Positions 4,914 through 11,413 of a DNA stretch of 11,413 bases are shown here, one piece after another. The stretch's first letter is position 1, and each line of letters starts with the position of its first letter. The notes beneath the pieces are model-generated. The model ran no database searches. It was not told the origin of the DNA and worked only from the letters and a program-made list of their open reading frames with translations. Position numbers and translations under genes: made by a program. This DNA comes from Bacteroidota bacterium (GTDB lineage: Bacteria > Bacteroidota > Bacteroidia > Flavobacteriales > Schleiferiaceae). The stretch is taken from the NCBI GenBank assembly GCA_003023665.1, contig PXYR01000051.1, forward strand, positions 1 to 11,413, read 5' to 3'.

Positions 4914-6899
4914 TTACAATTGCTGCACTACAAAAACCGTACGACGGTTCTTTGCTCTGCCCTGTTCGGTCTCATTACTGGCCACTGGGCGACTTTCACC
5001 ATAGCCCTTGGAACTCAGTCTAGAGGCATCAATACCGTAGCCATACAACGTATCTGTCACTCGCTTAGCCCTCCGGGTACTTAGATTAAGGTTTGCCGCA
5101 GCATCTCCAATATTATCGGTGTGTCCTTGAATCTGTACCTTTAAATGAGGGTTGCCAGATAAAAACTCTGCAAATTCTGCAACGAGTAATTCACTCAAGT
5201 CATCCAAACGGTCGGAGTTAGTTTCAAAGAGGATATTGGGAATGGGATACGATTCTCCTTCTGCCATATCCTTCTGTTCCAGTTTAATCTCCATACGACT
5301 CACGTCGCTAGGAGGACCGGATGAAGCCAATGCCAAGCGCAATGGCGCAGCGCTAAACGCAGCCTTCTTTGCATCTAATTTGATCACAAACGCATCTGCT
5401 TCCTTCTTTTTAACTACTGCTGCAAATGCGCCACTTTCTTCATCTACTTGTAAGGTAGTGGTCTCGCCGGTGGTGCTGTTTTTTAAAACCACCTTTGCCT
5501 CATCGTCAGAGGCGAACATGTCTTTAGTTAATGTTCCCTTCACCAAAACTACTTCTTCAGGCTGCACAGCTTCATAGAGATTAAAAAAGTATATATCCCA
5601 GCCGTTGGCCTTGTTGATTTTGTTGGAAGCAAAATAGGCTTGCTTCCCATCAAGGGTAACCATCAAGCCAATCTCGTCTTTCTCGGTATTGATGGGATAA
5701 CCCAGATTCTGAGGCTTGTCCCATTCTGGACCGTCATCGGTACTCTTGAACAAATCGTACCCGCCCATTCCCGGGTGACCGTCGCTGGCAAAGTACAAGC
5801 TCTCGCTATCAGGGTGGATGAAAGGACTCTTTTCGTTCTTAGCCGTATTGATTGTTGGCCCCAAGTTTTCTGGTATAGACCATGTTCCGTCTGCTTGGCG
5901 TTTACTCTTGTAAAGGTCTAAACCTCCAAACCCTCCTTTTCTGTTGCTCGAGAAATATAGAACATCTCCATTGGGGGAAATGGACGGTTGACTCTCCCAG
6001 CTCCCTGGGAGATTGACATTGGGAACTGGACGTATGCCGTTCCACACGCCATAAGAAAATGTCGTAAAGTACAGGTCACAATTCTGTTGACCAGTCTTTT
6101 CGTCGCGCTCACATATAGTAAAAACCATAAGGCGGTTATCCGCGGTAATTGTGGGGCCTCCTTCATTGTACTTTGTATTGAATGGCGCGCTTAAAGCCGT
6201 TCCCTCTTCAAAAAGAAATGAATTGGCACTACTCAGAGTATTTGCTAAACTGAACTCCTCTACACTTCGAAGAGGCGACGCTGGACCCTCGTATTTATTT
6301 CGCTTCTTGCTTCTACGAGTAAAATAAAATTGAGAACCGTCCGGTGTTAAGGCCCCCAAATATTCATCCCAGCGCGTATTAACATTGCGTGCAGGCTTAG
6401 GATCATAGGGCACTGGATTGGCCAAAAAGGTTTCTTTGAGGTTGATTTCTTCCAGCATTCCTTTTACTTCGCTATCAAATGCCGTTTCGCGATTGGCTTG
6501 AAGCAGCCACTGCTCAAAATAAGTCTCCGCTTCATCATTGCGCCCAGCTGCCATGCACAATGACCCAACTGCATAAAGTAAATCAGGTTTGTAGCTTGGG
6601 CAGCGCTTTACTAATTGTTTCCAGTGTGCCTCCGCGAGATGAAATTTTTTAGTTCGAATACTCAACTCTCCCTTTAAATAAAGTGCATGTTGGTCCTCAT
6701 CGTTTTGACGTAAGGCTGCACCTATATAAACGCTGGCATTTGGATAATCTCTTTGATTCATGGCACGGATGGCCTTTTGAATTTGTTTTGTAGCGCTGCG
6801 ATGGTCATCTCCGCAGTGCTTACCCAATTCAACAGGCCCCATTTGTGCAGAAGCCTTTACGGCTAATAACAAGGCAAAAACAATAAAGATTCTTCGCAT
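4914..6899 (-). CDS. TPR-PD40 beta-propeller-OmpA family envelope protein
   Basis: A 661-residue envelope protein. Residues 1-18 are a signal peptide (cleavage after ASA); no lipobox. Residues 34-155 look like TPR-type helical repeats. Residues 176-440 hold PD40/WD40-like propeller blades, for example LYFSSNRKGGFGGLDLYKS (314-332), LYFASDGHPGMGGYDLFKS (368-386) and a degenerate copy at 421-438. A beta-rich segment (450-545) may be a carboxypeptidase-regulatory-like domain. Residues 553-661 are an OmpA C-terminal domain with GHTDN (D595), LSTRRAKRV (R610) and NRRTVFV, which in this family bind peptidoglycan. The same architecture occurs in PorE of the type IX secretion system, but paralogs are common in Bacteroidota, so a secretion role is only a possibility. 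Its ATG overlaps the stop of the transporter gene (TAATG), implying coupling. It ends 33 bases before the bidirectional terminator. Confidence 0.93.
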   Translation of the reverse strand: MRRIFIVFALLLAVKASAQMGPVELGKHCGDDHRSATKQIQKAIRAMNQRDYPNASVYIGAALRQNDEDQHALYLKGELSIRTKKFHLAEAHWKQLVKRCPSYKPDLLYAVGSLCMAAGRNDEAETYFEQWLLQANRETAFDSEVKGMLEEINLKETFLANPVPYDPKPARNVNTRWDEYLGALTPDGSQFYFTRRSKKRNKYEGPASPLRSVEEFSLANTLSSANSFLFEEGTALSAPFNTKYNEGGPTITADNRLMVFTICERDEKTGQQNCDLYFTTFSYGVWNGIRPVPNVNLPGSWESQPSISPNGDVLYFSSNRKGGFGGLDLYKSKRQADGTWSIPENLGPTINTAKNEKSPFIHPDSESLYFASDGHPGMGGYDLFKSTDDGPEWDKPQNLGYPINTEKDEIGLMVTLDGKQAYFASNKINKANGWDIYFFNLYEAVQPEEVVLVKGTLTKDMFASDDEAKVVLKNSTTGETTTLQVDEESGAFAAVVKKKEADAFVIKLDAKKAAFSAAPLRLALASSGPPSDVSRMEIKLEQKDMAEGESYPIPNILFETNSDRLDDLSELLVAEFAEFLSGNPHLKVQIQGHTDNIGDAAANLNLSTRRAKRVTDTLYGYGIDASRLSSKGYGESRPVASNETEQGRAKNRRTVFVVQQL

Positions 6900-8350
6900 T
6901 AAAGCTCCTCTTGTTCGACTACAGTCAGTTTATTCTCAGATAACGCAATAATTGTGGACACTGATGCATCACCTGTTAAATTCAATACGGTCCGTACCAT
7001 ATCAATGATTCGATCCACCGGGAAAATAATCGCAATCCAAGCAGGATTAAGGCCTACACTCTCTAGAATAGGAATCAGCATGATCATCCCAGCAGAAGGA
7101 ACAGAGGCCGCGCCAATTGAAGCTAAAGTAGCCGTGAAAATGATTGTAGCTTGCTGTGCTAATGTGAGGTCTATCATGTGAAACTGAGCCATGAAGATGA
7201 CTGCAACAGTTTGATACAAAGCAGTTCCATCCATATTTATGGTTGCCCCCACAGGCAATACAAACGAACCTATCTCTTCATCAACACCCAAATTGTCACG
7301 AACACAATCCATTGTTACAGGTAAGGTTGCGGCCGTAGATGACGTTGAAAAGGCCAGCAATTGAGCAGGTCTAATTCCCCTCATAAAATATCCCCAACTT
7401 TTCCAATAGCCCATTTTGGTCTTTCGATTAATAAGATACGCTAGAACTGCAGGGTAAAGAATCAAGATCATAATTAGAAGTCCTAAAATGGTTGATCCTG
7501 TATAGGCTCCTAAGGCTTTAAAAATCTCCAATAAACGACCCGGTTCGTCGCCAGCCATTGATGCTAATTTACCTGCCAAAAGAGCAAAGACGAAAAACGG
7601 AGCTCCTTTCATAACTACATCTACCATCTTGATGAAAATATCGGAAAAGCCATTCATCAATTTTGATACTGGCTCCATACTTTGAGTGGGCAGCATAACC
7701 ATCACAATCCCAAAGAAAATGGCGAAAAATATGACTTGCAGCATGAGGCTGTCGTTAAAAGACAGGAAGATGTTAGAAGGAACCATATCTACAAAAAATT
7801 GAAGTGGGCCGTCCTTCTTCTGGCTTTTTACAGCATTGGCTTTTGCTACCTTGGCGTTTAGCTCTTCATTATTGAGTTGCTCCGTAAGTGCAGCCTGCGC
7901 CTCAGACATGTACCCTTGCATTGACGGATCCGCTAATAACCTTGTATCATCAAAAAACTCAACCCCTTCTGTATCATTGACCCATAATTCATAAGCTACA
8001 CGATTGATGTTCAATTGGTCCTCAGCAGTCTGTTTTCCGGGATTAAAGGTATTGGCAATCAACATCCCCATGCACGCTGCAAGAACGGTAGACCCTATAT
8101 ATAAAGCCAAAGTTTTTACACCCATCCTTCCTAAGGTTGCTACGTCGCTTAAGTTTCCTATTCCCGCAATTATTGAAAATAAGACCAATGGAATTGCAAT
8201 GAGTTTCAAGAGATTAATGAAGATGGTTCCAAAGGGAGCTATCCAATCTATAGTGAATTCACTCCATCCCATGGAAGAGCTGAGTATTGCCCAAACTATT
8301 CCTAAAACTAATCCAATAATAATCTGTACAGGTAACGACGGTTTTTTCAT
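6899..8350 (-). CDS. SLC1/DAACS family dicarboxylate or amino acid:cation symporter
   Basis: Inner-membrane secondary transporter of the glutamate/C4-dicarboxylate family, 483 residues, about eight transmembrane helices plus two re-entrant hairpins. Visible signatures: serine-rich hairpin 1, STSSTAATLP (335-344); NMDGT (372-376), the sodium-binding motif of the family; hairpin 2, SVPSAG (416-421); and helix 8 with D450, R453, N457 and D461. In the archaeal homologue GltPh the arginine and aspartate equivalent to R453 and D450 contact the acidic substrate, so glutamate, aspartate or a dicarboxylate is expected. Odd: between helices 3 and 4 there is a polar, predicted helical insertion (about 104-187) far longer than the short loop of GltPh. 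The ATG overlaps the aroC stop (ATGA) and its stop overlaps the next ATG by one base. The precise substrate is not determined. Confidence 0.93.
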   Translation of the reverse strand: MKKPSLPVQIIIGLVLGIVWAILSSSMGWSEFTIDWIAPFGTIFINLLKLIAIPLVLFSIIAGIGNLSDVATLGRMGVKTLALYIGSTVLAACMGMLIANTFNPGKQTAEDQLNINRVAYELWVNDTEGVEFFDDTRLLADPSMQGYMSEAQAALTEQLNNEELNAKVAKANAVKSQKKDGPLQFFVDMVPSNIFLSFNDSLMLQVIFFAIFFGIVMVMLPTQSMEPVSKLMNGFSDIFIKMVDVVMKGAPFFVFALLAGKLASMAGDEPGRLLEIFKALGAYTGSTILGLLIMILILYPAVLAYLINRKTKMGYWKSWGYFMRGIRPAQLLAFSTSSTAATLPVTMDCVRDNLGVDEEIGSFVLPVGATINMDGTALYQTVAVIFMAQFHMIDLTLAQQATIIFTATLASIGAASVPSAGMIMLIPILESVGLNPAWIAIIFPVDRIIDMVRTVLNLTGDASVSTIIALSENKLTVVEQEEL

Positions 8351-9411
8351 GCTTTGTATTTCAAATTTCTTAAGTAATGGTCGGCCAACACCAATTGCAT
8401 CATAGCCTCTACAATGGGAACGGCACGCGGCACCACACAGGGATCATGACGACCCTTTGCAGCAAGAATAGTTGATTCACCATCCTTATTAACCGTTTTT
8501 TGATTTTTGCCAATTGTTGCAACAGGCTTAAAAGCAACACGTACTTCAATTGGAGCGCCGTTACTCAATCCACCTACAATGCCTCCAGCATTATTCGTAG
8601 CAGTTGAAAAATCTTCATTAATCGCATCATTATGCATACTGCCAGTCATTTCTGAAGAAGAAAAACCAGAGCCGATTTCAAATCCCTTAACAGCATTGAT
8701 ACTCATGAGTGCTTTAGCTAAATCCGCTTGTAATTTATCAAAAACAGGCTCACCCAATCCTACTGGAACACCGGTTGCTAAGCCGGTTATAACACCACCA
8801 GTACTGTCGTTTGCGGCGCGACATTGTTCTATATACGTTTCCATCTCTTTGGCCGTCTCTTGATGAGGACAACGCGTTGGATGTGCATCAATAGTACTTA
8901 AATCTAGTTGTTCAGCTGTTGCCGCTAACTTCACGGGACCTACAGCGCTTACCCAAGCCTTGACCTGAATGTTTGGGAGTATTTGAGCCGCTAGAGCACC
9001 GCCAACAACTCGACAAGCCGTTTCACGTGCGCTTGAGCGACCCCCACCGCGATAATCTCTATGTCCGTATTTCGCTTCGTAAACAAAATCGGCATGTGAA
9101 GGGCGAAAAACATCCTTGATTTGACCGTAGTCTTCACTGCGATGATCTTTATTTAAAATAGAAAAAGCAATAGGCGTACCCGTTGTTTTCCCTTCAAAAA
9201 GGCCACTGTGGAATATTACGGTGTCTTCTTCGTTACGCTCTGTAGTCAAATGACTTTGACCGGGACGACGGCGATCTAAGGCCTTCTGAACCGAGTCTAG
9301 ATTGATTTCTATTCCCGACGGCATTCCATCCAAAATCCCTCCTATTTGCGTGCCGTGGCTTTCACCATAAGTCGTGAGAACCAAAGATTTTCCTATTGTG
9401 TTTCCAGGCAT
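8347..9411 (-). CDS. aroC: Chorismate synthase
   Basis: Last enzyme of the shikimate pathway: removes phosphate from 5-enolpyruvylshikimate 3-phosphate to give chorismate, using reduced FMN. The 354 residues are full length. Signatures: TTYGESHG (13-20) with catalytic H19, RRRPGQS (47-53), FRPSHADFVY with catalytic H106, GHRDYRGGGRSSARET (116-131), SINAVKGFEIGSGF (237-250) and GRHDPCVVPRAVPIVEAM near the end. The frame stays open upstream to 9516, but MPGNTIGKSL at 9411 is the conserved N-terminus, and the extension would run into the divergent hutI gene and has no family similarity. The stop overlaps the next gene as ATGA. Only 46 bases separate it from hutI; no convincing promoter is seen there for either gene. 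Confidence 0.98.
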   Translation of the reverse strand: MPGNTIGKSLVLTTYGESHGTQIGGILDGMPSGIEINLDSVQKALDRRRPGQSHLTTERNEEDTVIFHSGLFEGKTTGTPIAFSILNKDHRSEDYGQIKDVFRPSHADFVYEAKYGHRDYRGGGRSSARETACRVVGGALAAQILPNIQVKAWVSAVGPVKLAATAEQLDLSTIDAHPTRCPHQETAKEMETYIEQCRAANDSTGGVITGLATGVPVGLGEPVFDKLQADLAKALMSINAVKGFEIGSGFSSSEMTGSMHNDAINEDFSTATNNAGGIVGGLSNGAPIEVRVAFKPVATIGKNQKTVNKDGESTILAAKGRHDPCVVPRAVPIVEAMMQLVLADHYLRNLKYKA

Positions 9412-9457
9412 GCCACTAAAGTAGGAAACTAAAGCACATTCTCCGTAATATTGGGGT

Positions 9458-10699
9458 ATGAACCTGAAGCTAATTAACATAAAATCCTTGGGCGGTGTGC
9501 ACAAGGAGGGTACCAAATGGTTGCGAGGCGCAGACTTAGCTCATTTCCCAACGATTGAAAATGCCTACCTCATCATAAAAGAGGGAAAAATTTCATCATT
9601 TGGTCCCATGAGTAATTGTCCTCAAGATGAATTGCCTGTTCAAAATTGCAATGGACAACACGTTATGCCCGCCTTTGTAGATTCTCACAGCCACCTGGTC
9701 TATGCCGGTACGCGTGAGGAAGAATTCAACCTACGGCTTAAAGGTGCTAGTTATGAGGAAATCGCTGCAGCTGGTGGAGGCATTCTCAATAGTGCAGCAA
9801 AAGTGAGTACCTCAAATATTGACGAGCTCGTCGGGCAAGCACAATTTCGCTTGCAGAATCTAATCGACTACGGCACAGGGACACTAGAAGTGAAAAGTGG
9901 TTATGGGTTAGACCCAGAGAACGAATTAAAGCTCTTGCGCGCAATCAAAACGCTCAATAAAAAAAGCAGCGCCACACTCATTCCCACCTTTTTGGCGGCG
10001 CACGCACTGCCTGCGTGGGCAAAGGCGCAGGGTATGGACGATGCGAGCTACACGAAGTATATGTTGGAGCAGTGCCTTCCAATATTGCAATCCGAGGGCC
10101 TTGCCCTATTCTTGGACGGCTTTATTGAGCGGGACTATTTCAAACTAAACGCACTGCAGCATTTAATCGATGCCAGCGCCCAAAGTGGGCTACCGTTAAA
10201 GATTCACGTCAATCAGTTTTACGACATTGGAGGAATTGAAATGGCCGTAGCCGCTCAAGCATTAAGTGTTGACCACCTAGAAGTTATGACCCCAGAGGCC
10301 ATGAATTCTCTACACGGGAGCAATACCATAGCAACCTTACTTCCATCTTGTAGCTATTTTTTAGGTATTCCATATGGACCCGCACGTGATCTGATTGAAA
10401 ATGATACCGTAGTTGCCTTGGCAACTGATTATAACCCAGGATCGAGTCCGGGTGGAAATATGCAACTCGTTTGTAATATGGCCTGTACCAAAATGAAAAT
10501 GACTCCAGCAGAGGTATTAAATGCAGCCACCTTAAATGGTGCAGCTGCCTTGAACCTTAGCGACCGCAAAGGCTCTATAGCCGTTGGTAAAGATGCTGAC
10601 CTTGTCATCACCAAAGAGATTCCTTCACTAGAATACCTCTGTTATGATTTCGGAATCAATCACATTCAAACCACTATTTTAGGTGGGCATATCCAATGA
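9458..10699 (+). CDS. hutI: Imidazolonepropionase
   Basis: Third enzyme of histidine degradation: hydrolyses 4-imidazolone-5-propanoate to N-formimidoyl-L-glutamate. A cytoplasmic metal-dependent amidohydrolase of 413 residues, normal length. Metal ligands expected for the family are visible: DSHSH (H77, H79), H250 in KIHVNQ and D323 in ATDYNPGS. Other conserved elements are LVYAGTREEEF, GTLEVKSGYG (142-150), TFLAAHALP (H182), VDHLE (H273) and the small beta-sandwich domain at both ends, closing with GKDADLVI. The ATG at 9458 leaves a normal N-terminus; upstream only GGGG is near, so there is no clear Shine-Dalgarno. The stop overlaps the next start (ATGA), so the two catabolic enzymes are translationally coupled. 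It is divergent from aroC. Confidence 0.98.
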   Translation: MNLKLINIKSLGGVHKEGTKWLRGADLAHFPTIENAYLIIKEGKISSFGPMSNCPQDELPVQNCNGQHVMPAFVDSHSHLVYAGTREEEFNLRLKGASYEEIAAAGGGILNSAAKVSTSNIDELVGQAQFRLQNLIDYGTGTLEVKSGYGLDPENELKLLRAIKTLNKKSSATLIPTFLAAHALPAWAKAQGMDDASYTKYMLEQCLPILQSEGLALFLDGFIERDYFKLNALQHLIDASAQSGLPLKIHVNQFYDIGGIEMAVAAQALSVDHLEVMTPEAMNSLHGSNTIATLLPSCSYFLGIPYGPARDLIENDTVVALATDYNPGSSPGGNMQLVCNMACTKMKMTPAEVLNAATLNGAAALNLSDRKGSIAVGKDADLVITKEIPSLEYLCYDFGINHIQTTILGGHIQ

Positions 10700-11413
10700 G
10701 TACAGTACTAGAGCAATACACTAAAGAAGATCTCCTTAGCCGCACATCAATTCGTCAGGGCGAAGAACGCTTAGGTCAGCTCATCAGAACCGTTGACGAG
10801 GTCGATTGGACTAGTGCCAATTCGCTACCTCACAAATTCATTATTGTAGGAATTGAAGAAGATTTTGGTGTTCGGGCGAATCACGGTCGGGGCGGAGCAG
10901 ATCGTGCTTTTCAAAGTTTCTTAAACTACTTCCTTAATATGCAGGTGAACCGATTTTTTCCCGCAGAATCCGTAGCGATTTTAGGGGCAGTGGTAGCAAC
11001 TACATCCGTCGAAGACGACAATATTGAGGCTTTGCGCGAAGCTACGGCAGCGAACGATCATACGGTTAGTGCCGTGATACGTAGAATAACTGAATTAGGC
11101 GCCATCCCAATAGTGATTGGCGCGGGCCATAACAATGCCTATGGTTGTTTGAAAGGCAGTAGCGAGGCTAAAGGACGTTCCATCAATTGTCTGAATATTG
11201 ATGCACACACAGATCTGAGAACCACTGAAGGCAGACACAGCGGCAACGGTTTTACCTATGCAGCAGAGGCAGGCTACATGGCCAACTACTTTATGCTTGG
11301 ACTGCAAGAGAATTATACTCCAGAATACATTTGGCAAACCATTGAGCACAATGATGCTTACAATGTGGCAAGCTTCGAGGATTTACAATCGGGTGAATTG
11401 ACCCAAGACGAAG
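10696..11413 (+). CDS. hutG: Formimidoylglutamase, arginase family (3' end outside window)
   Basis: Probable last step of histidine degradation: hydrolyses N-formimidoyl-L-glutamate to glutamate and formamide with a dinuclear manganese site. 239 codons are present and the frame is open at the right edge. Ureohydrolase ligands seen so far are H145 in GAGHNNAYG and NIDAHTDLR with D169, H171 and D173; RHSGNGF (180-186) follows and may help shape the substrate pocket. The remaining Asp-x-Asp ligands should lie beyond the edge. The GAGHNN form in place of the arginase GGDHS points to the formimidoylglutamase branch, and the ATGA overlap with hutI strongly supports that job over arginase or agmatinase. 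The long N-terminal part (about 95 residues before FPAESVAILG) is more than a minimal arginase would need. Confidence 0.9.
   Translation, partial: MSTVLEQYTKEDLLSRTSIRQGEERLGQLIRTVDEVDWTSANSLPHKFIIVGIEEDFGVRANHGRGGADRAFQSFLNYFLNMQVNRFFPAESVAILGAVVATTSVEDDNIEALREATAANDHTVSAVIRRITELGAIPIVIGAGHNNAYGCLKGSSEAKGRSINCLNIDAHTDLRTTEGRHSGNGFTYAAEAGYMANYFMLGLQENYTPEYIWQTIEHNDAYNVASFEDLQSGELTQDE

Noticed and set aside
4760..5023. Plus-strand 87-codon frame running from rplS across the terminator
   Set aside because: Overlaps rplS, translates through the terminator hairpin and runs antisense to the OmpA domain; a chance frame.
5918..6166. 82-codon minus-strand frame inside the OmpA-family gene
   Set aside because: Lies in another frame of a gene with clear PD40 blades on the same strand; no recognisable protein features.
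9412..9516. In-frame upstream extension of aroC (35 more codons)
   Set aside because: The conserved chorismate synthase N-terminus begins at 9411, and the extension overlaps the start of divergent hutI without family similarity.
11095..11349. Minus-strand 84-codon frame antisense to hutG
   Set aside because: Covers conserved formimidoylglutamase motifs on the other strand and has no independent support.
1..11413. Search for mobile elements, CRISPR arrays, tRNA or rRNA genes, and phage or toxin-antitoxin modules
   Set aside because: No transposase or integrase, no regularly spaced repeats, no cloverleaf or rRNA segments were seen; the genes are core-type chromosomal genes.

Overview
The window looks like an ordinary chromosomal segment of a Bacteroidota bacterium, most likely from the flavobacterial side. 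The main clues are a GldI-type lipoprotein FKBP next to nrnA and ndk, fused cyclophilin-FKBP proteins, a PD40/OmpA envelope protein, several matches to the TAnnTTTG -7 promoter motif of this phylum, and A-rich start regions that mostly lack a Shine-Dalgarno sequence. I see no mobile element, tRNA, rRNA, CRISPR array or phage gene, and no stretch over 300 bases without a gene.

Left part (1-2900): a peptidyl-prolyl isomerase cluster, mostly on the minus strand. A cyclophilin without a signal peptide (cut by the left edge) lies 19 bases downstream of a lipoprotein that fuses a cyclophilin and an FKBP domain. The linker after the first protein's cyclophilin domain resembles the fused protein's linker, so the two are probably tandem dual-family immunophilins, one cytoplasmic and one in the envelope. 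A small plus-strand lipoprotein of unknown function sits between them and a GldI-like FKBP lipoprotein, and overlaps the latter tail to tail by 20 bases.

Middle (2894-4881): the GldI-like gene is translationally coupled to a DHH-family NrnA-like phosphoesterase. Divergent from it is ndk (nucleoside diphosphate kinase), followed by rplS (ribosomal protein L19). rplS has its own -7 box and a short leader that can fold into a nested hairpin, a candidate autoregulatory site. A strong bidirectional terminator separates rplS from the convergent operon on its right.

Right part (4914-9411, minus): aroC (chorismate synthase), an SLC1/DAACS-type dicarboxylate or amino-acid symporter and a TPR-PD40-OmpA envelope protein form a tightly packed operon with ATGA and TAATG junctions.

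Far right (9458-11413, plus): divergent from aroC are hutI (imidazolonepropionase) and a formimidoylglutamase of the arginase family (cut by the right edge), joined by an ATGA overlap. They carry out the last two steps of histidine degradation to glutamate.

Most genes belong to known families. The parts most worth a second look are the immunophilin pair with active-site drift in the envelope copy, the rplS leader, the unknown lipoprotein with its antisense arrangement, and the back-to-back promoter dyad between nrnA and ndk. I found no convincing evidence of a wholly new system.
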